Positions 59,445-64,000 of a stretch of DNA of 64,000 bases are shown here, in pieces. The notes under the pieces are model-generated. The model did not search any database, had not been told where the DNA came from, and was given only the letters and a program-made list of their open reading frames with translations. The first letter of the stretch is position 1, and each line of letters begins with the position of its first letter. The stretch comes from Rutidosis leptorrhynchoides (Eukaryota; Streptophyta; Magnoliopsida; Asterales; Asteraceae): contig NC_092338.1 in NCBI RefSeq assembly GCF_046630445.1, positions 343,237,501-343,301,500 of the forward strand, read 5' to 3'. Position numbers and translations under genes: made by a program.

Positions 59445-62203
59445 TGTAGTGACCCGAACTTTTCCATGTTTATATATATTAATTGAGATTGATATTTACA
59501 TGATTAAATGTTTCCAACATGTTAAACAATCAAACTTGTTAAGACTTGATTAATTGAAATATGTTTCATATAGACAATTGACCACCCAAGTTGACCGGTG
59601 ATTCACGAACGTTAAAACTTGTAAAAACTATATGATGAAATATATATGGATATATATATATATATAGTTAACATGATACTATGATAAGTAAACATATCAT
59701 TAAGTATATTAACAATGAACTACATATGTAAAAACAAGACTACTAACTTAATGATTTTTAAACGAGACATATATGTAACGATTATCGTTGTAAAGACATT
59801 TAATGTATATATATCATATTAAGAGATATTCATACATGATAATATCATGATAATATAATAATTTAAAATCTCATTTGATATTATAAACATTGGGTTAACA
59901 ACATTTAACAAGATCGTTAACCTAAGGGTTTCAAAACAACACTTACATGTAACGACTAACGATGACTTAACGACTCAGTTAAAATGTATATACATGTAGT
60001 GTTTTAATATGTATTTATACACTTTTGAAAGACTTCAATACACTTATCAAAATACTTCTACTTAACAAAAATGCTTACAATTACATCCTCGTTCAGTTTC
60101 ATCAACAATTTTACTCGTATGCACCCGTATTCGTACTCGTACAATACACAGCTTTTAGATGTATGTACTATTGGTATATACACTCCAATGATCAGCTCTT
60201 AGCAGCCCATGTGAGTCACCTAACACATGTGGGAACCATCATTTGGCAACTAGCATGAAATATCTCATAAAATTTCAAAAATATGAGTAATCATTCATGA
60301 CTTATTTACATGAAAACAAAATTACATATCCTTTATATCTAATCCATACACCAACGACCAAAAACACCTACAAATACTTTCATTCTTCAATTTTCTTCAT
60401 CTAATTGATCTCTCTCAAGTTCTATCTTCAAGTTCTAAGTGTTCTTCATATATTCTACAAGTTCTAGTTACATAAAATCAAGAATACTTTCAAGTTTGCT
60501 AGCTCACTTCCAATCTTGTAAGGTGATCATCCAACCTCAAGAAATCTTTGTTTCTTATAGTAGGTTATCATTCTAATACAAGGTAATAATCATATTCAAA
60601 CTTTGGTTCAATTTCTATAACTATAACAATCTTATTTCAAGTGATGATCTTACTTGAACTTGTTTTCGTGTCATGATTCTGCTTCAAGAACTTCGAGCCA
60701 TCCAAGGATCCGTTGAAGCTAGATCCATTTTTCTCTTTTCCAGTAGGTTTATCTAAAGAACTTAAGGTAGTAATGATGTTCATAACATCATTCGATTCAT
60801 ACATATAAAGCTATCTTATTCGAAGGTTTAAACTTGTAATCACTAGAACATAGTTTAGTTAATTCTAAACTTGTTCGCAAACAAAAGTTAATCCTTCTAA
60901 CTTGACTTTTAAAATCAACTAAACACATGTTTTATTGTATATTATGTAATCTTAAGATACCATAGACACGTATACAATGTTTCGACCTATCATGTCGACA
61001 CATCTATATATATTTCGGAACAACCATAGACACTCTATATGTGAATGTTGGAGTTAGCTATACAGGGTTGAGGTTGATTCCAAAATATATATAGTTTGAG
61101 TTGTGATCAATACTGAGATATGTATACACTGGGTCGTGGATTGATTCACGATAATATTTATCGATTTATTTCTGTACATCTAACTGTGGACAACTAGTTG
61201 TAGGTTACTAACGAGGACAGCTGACTTAATAAACTTAAAATATCAAAATATATTAAAAGTGTTGTAAATATATTTTGAACATACTTTGATATATATGTAT
61301 ATATTGTTATAGGTTCGTGAATCAACCAGTGGCCAAGTCTTACTTCCCGATGAAGTAAAAATCTGTGAAAGTGAGTTATAGTCCCACTTTTAAAATCTAA
61401 TATTTTTGGGATGAGAATACATGCAGGTTTTATAAATGATTTACAAAATAGACACAAGTACGTGAAACTACATTCTATGGTTGAATTATCGAAATCGAAT
61501 ATGCCCCTTTTTATTAAGTCTGGTAATCTAAGAATTAGGGAACAGACACCCTAATTGACGCGAATCCTAAAGATAGATCTATTGGGCCTAACAAACCCCA
61601 TCCAAAGTACCGGATGCTTTAGTACTTCGAAATTTATATCATATCCGAAGGGTGTCCCGGAATGATGGGGATATTCTTATATATGCATCTTGTTATTGTC
61701 GGTTACCAGGTGTTCACCATATGAATGATTTTTATCTCTATGTATGGGATGTGTATTGAAATATGAAATCTTGTGGTCTATTATTATGATTTGATATATA
61801 TAGGTTAAACCTATAACTCACCAACATTTTTGTTGACGTTTTAAGCATGTTTATTCTCAGGTGATTATTAAGAGCTTCCGCTGTAGCATACTTAAATAAG
61901 GACGAGATTTGGAGTCCATGCTTGTATGATATTGTGTAAAAACTGCATTCAAGAAACTTATTTTGTTGTAACATATTTGTATTGTAAACCATTATGTAAT
62001 GGTCGTGTGTAAACAGGATATTTTAGATTATCATTATTTGATAATCTACGTAAAGCTTTTTAAACCTTTATTGATGAAATAAAGGTTATGGTTTATTTTA
62101 AAATGAATGTAGTCTTTGAAAAACGTCTCATATAGAGGTCAAAACCTCGCAACGAAATCAATTAATATGGAACGTTTTTAATCAATAAGAACGGGACATT
62201 TCA
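59445..62203 (+). repeat. 5' LTR (2759 bp)
   Basis: Clearly homologous to 39235-42753 over most of its length but about 760 bp shorter. Among what it lacks are the GC-rich hairpin cluster and neighbouring sequence (between about 59880 and 59900) and part of the block before 60940. ORFs at 60025, 61194 and 61738 are not supported. Confidence 0.88.
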
Positions 62204-62205
62204 GT

Positions 62206-62217
62206 TGGTATCCTAGC
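62206..62217 (+). promoter_or_regulatory. Primer-binding site
   Basis: TGGTATCCTAGC, with two mismatches to the canonical initiator tRNA-Met PBS, two bases after the LTR. Confidence 0.75.
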
Positions 62218-62412
62218 TTTGGTCTTAGAGAACCAGAATTTTGCATTAGTGTGTCTTATCGAGTTTGTTAGGATGCATTAGTGAGTCTAGACTTCGACCG
62301 TGTTTACTTGAAAAATGATTGCTTAACAAATTTTGTTGGAAACTATATATTTTTAACATGTGAATATTATGTGATATATTAATCTCTTAACGCGTTTGAT
62401 ATTATGTGATAG

Positions 62413-63027
62413 ATGTCTACCTCTAGAACAAGTCCCATTGACTCACCTAATAATAATGAAGAGTCAAATGTAAATTGGAATGATTCGTGGACTGATTCAC
62501 AAGTTCCCGAAGAGGAACCGGAAGAAGAGTTGGAACCGGAAGAAGAATCGGAACCGGAAGAAGAATCGGAACCGGATGAAGAAATAGAACCAGTGGGGGA
62601 AATAATAAAACTGTTAAGTAAAAGAAAATCCTCAACCAACCGACCAAGGTTAATTATGGTCAATGGTGTTTTCGCCAAGGAAACAAAATATTGGGAGGAT
62701 TACCAATTCTCCGATGAATCGGATTCCGACGAGAATTCCGATGATGTTATAGAAATTACCCCAACTGAATTTAAAAAGACAAAAGAAAATAATAAGGGAA
62801 AGGGCATAAAAATAGAGAAATCTAATTCCAACCCCGATGAACTTTATATGTATCGTCAACCCCCGAAGTCCTTAAGTTGTAACAATGACCCGGGAACCTC
62901 TAAACCACCAGGTTTTTCTAAACCAATGTGGAAAACGACGGCTCGTATTAGGGGAACATCATATATCCCTAGAAACTTGGCAAAACGAACCAAAATTGAA
63001 GAAGAAGAAACAAGCGAGTCGGAATAA
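62413..63027 (+). CDS. Acidic accessory protein of the retrotransposon (204 aa)
   Basis: An intact frame starting MSTSRTSPIDSPNNNEES. Residues about 35-65 are a Glu/Pro/Ser repeat (variants of EPEEES). A basic patch (LLSKRKSSTNRPR) follows, then VNGVFAKETKYWEDYQF, an acidic Asp/Ser segment with DDVIEIT, and a basic Pro-rich C-terminus ending in KRTKIEEEETSESE. No known domain or membrane segment. The frame-broken copy at 42981 shows the protein belongs to the family rather than to one insertion. Role unknown; it sits where extra ORFs of some plant gypsy elements lie. Confidence 0.75.
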   Translation: MSTSRTSPIDSPNNNEESNVNWNDSWTDSQVPEEEPEEELEPEEESEPEEESEPDEEIEPVGEIIKLLSKRKSSTNRPRLIMVNGVFAKETKYWEDYQFSDESDSDENSDDVIEITPTEFKKTKENNKGKGIKIEKSNSNPDELYMYRQPPKSLSCNNDPGTSKPPGFSKPMWKTTARIRGTSYIPRNLAKRTKIEEEETSESE

Positions 63028-63166
63028 GATAGTTGTATTCGTGTGGTGTAATATATGTAATATAGTGTGCTTATGCTTTATGATATATGTAAAAATTGCT
63101 TGTATTAATAAGTATTTTTTTTTTATGAATCTAACTCTTGTCTATTTTACAGTATAAAAACACAAA

Positions 63167-63850
63167 ATGGATAGACAACCCAATATTTTAAGAGACCTAC
63201 CCGGAGACATGATTGATGAAATCTTGTCTAGAGTCGGTCAGAATTCTTCGGCACAACTATTTAAGGCGAGATCAGTTTGTAAGACATTCGAAGAACGTTC
63301 CAAGAATGCCTTGGTTTATAAAAGGCTTTCGTTCAAAAGATGGGGGATATCACATTGGGAAATCCATAAGTTACGATGTGTTTACTTTGACGCATATATT
63401 GCGGGGAACCCAAATGCTATTTTACGCAATGGGTTAAGAAATTATTTTGACTCAATATATCCGAATATTGGACTTCGTGATTTAGAAAAAGCGGCTAGCA
63501 TGCAACATAAAGAAGCATGTTATGCTTACGGATTAGTAATGTTCGCTTCTCACCAAAGTGAGAACAAGAACATCGGGCTACAACTATTAAACAAAACGTT
63601 CCCACAAGTGACGGAGTCGGTAATTGGGGTAAGAAATGAGGTTTTTAGATTGTTACGGGACTGTTGGACATTACGTAACCCTCGTCCCTTTGACGACGTT
63701 ACAACACGCTGTCTTATCAACGGCCATAACGGTTATGTTCCACAAGACCAAGGATGGGAAGTAATCCTAGTAAAACCAGAATGCATGACTTATTTTTGGA
63801 CGTATGAATTACGTATCTTTATTGCCTTTGCTGAACGACTTGTGTACTAG
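63167..63850 (+). CDS. F-box-type protein carried by the retrotransposon (227 aa)
   Basis: An intact 227-codon frame. Residues about 8-50 match the F-box pattern: LPGDMIDEILSRVG, LFKARSVCKTFEE and LVYKRLSF. F-box proteins bind SKP1 through this motif and bring substrates to an SCF ubiquitin ligase. The rest has a helical, repeat-like layout (AGNPNAILRNGLRNYF, KAASMQHKEACYAYGLVMF, NIGLQLLNKTF) resembling Sel1-like repeats, as in plant At2g35280-like F-box proteins (from memory). It starts 140 bp after the acidic ORF. The truncated copy at 43554 shows the gene was acquired before the two insertions separated. Lack of introns fits capture from RNA or from an intronless gene. Whether it is translated is unknown. 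Confidence 0.8.
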   Translation: MDRQPNILRDLPGDMIDEILSRVGQNSSAQLFKARSVCKTFEERSKNALVYKRLSFKRWGISHWEIHKLRCVYFDAYIAGNPNAILRNGLRNYFDSIYPNIGLRDLEKAASMQHKEACYAYGLVMFASHQSENKNIGLQLLNKTFPQVTESVIGVRNEVFRLLRDCWTLRNPRPFDDVTTRCLINGHNGYVPQDQGWEVILVKPECMTYFWTYELRIFIAFAERLVY

Positions 63851-64000
63851 CTAGAATTATCTTCACAACCATCTTGTATCAAATTTATTGTGTGCTATAT
63901 TTTATGCTATATGTAAAATAAGCGGTATTGTAAGTTTGTAAAATATTGTGTAAAAGTTTGAACGCGAAATATTATTATAATCAGTTTTCCATAGAGAATT
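63851..64000 (+). other. Downstream region of the F-box ORF to window end
   Basis: It matches 44037-44180 of the other element (the ttattgtgtgctatattttatgctat stretch). No ORF; the window ends before the expected PPT-like site and gag. Confidence 0.7.

Larger units (their letters stand above)
59445..64000 (+). mobile_element. F-box-bearing Tekay-like LTR element, right part outside window
   Basis: An LTR (59445-62203) begins TGTAGTGACCC and ends GGGACATTTCA like the 39235 element. Then come a PBS, an intact acidic ORF and an intact F-box-type ORF in the same order as in that element. gag-pol and the 3' LTR would lie beyond 64000. It inserted at the end of the G/T minisatellite (left flank GTGGG). 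Confidence 0.9.

Noticed and set aside
58766..59467. Minus-strand 233-codon Pro/His/Thr-rich ORF
   Set aside because: It arises from the C-rich strand of the G/T minisatellite and runs into an LTR end.
62379..62678. Minus-strand Ser/Gly-rich ORF opposite the acidic ORF
   Set aside because: It is the antisense of the Glu/Pro/Ser repeat; the plus frame is longer and is supported by the second copy at 42981.

Overview
The window is plant nuclear DNA dominated by transposable elements. No complete host gene is visible, and I see no rRNA gene, intact tRNA gene or bacterial-type feature. Introns with GT/AG borders, long (AT)n tracts, chromovirus (Ty3/gypsy, Tekay/Del-like) retrotransposons primed by initiator tRNA-Met, SINE- and hAT-like elements and a spliced plant gene fragment point to a eudicot with a large repeat-rich genome. 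The sunflower family (Asteraceae) is my best guess, from remembered repeat style only.

Layout. (1) 1-8674: a non-autonomous LARD-type LTR element with a 4.1 kb LTR and almost no coding sequence, inserted into a Copia 3' end (8675-9222). (2) 9223-12345: old sequence with a SINE-like insertion and a 364 bp hAT-type element (10792-11155) with a perfect 8 bp target duplication. (3) 12346 to about 26845: a non-coding gypsy-like element missing its 3' LTR, split by a complete, young, gag-only LTR element (15708-24202, 5 bp target duplication, two 2430 bp LTRs). Both carry arrays of short hairpins whose stems change in a compensatory way while the loops stay constant. (4) 27029-35751: a complete minus-strand chromovirus with gag, protease, reverse transcriptase, RNase H, integrase and chromodomain-like tail, disabled by stops. 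(5) 35752-39234: microsatellites, a MITE-like inverted repeat, a 22 bp tandem repeat and an old LTR containing a 169 bp retroposed insert with an 18 bp target duplication. (6) 39235-52435: a complete plus-strand Tekay-like element with gag-pol in one frame broken by six stops; between PBS and gag it carries an acidic ORF and a truncated F-box-type gene. (7) 52441-59444: an old LTR, (AT)n tracts, a duplicated 5' leader joined to exons of a GPALPP-motif gene, and long minisatellites ending in a G/T-only tract. (8) 59445-64000: the left part of a second member of the F-box-bearing family, with an intact acidic ORF (204 codons) and an intact F-box ORF (227 codons).

How the parts relate. The LARD, the 39-52 kb element and the 59-64 kb element share LTR ends, PBS, leader sequence and a PPT-like signal, so a full-length Tekay-like element probably mobilises the others in trans. 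The gag-only and LARD-like elements of region 3 form a second related pair. The points most worth a second look are the covarying stem-loop arrays (about 14.1, 17.1 and 20.3-21.2 kb), the F-box gene carried by a retrotransposon family, the duplicated PPT-like signal upstream of gag, and the GPALPP gene fragment joined to a repeated leader.
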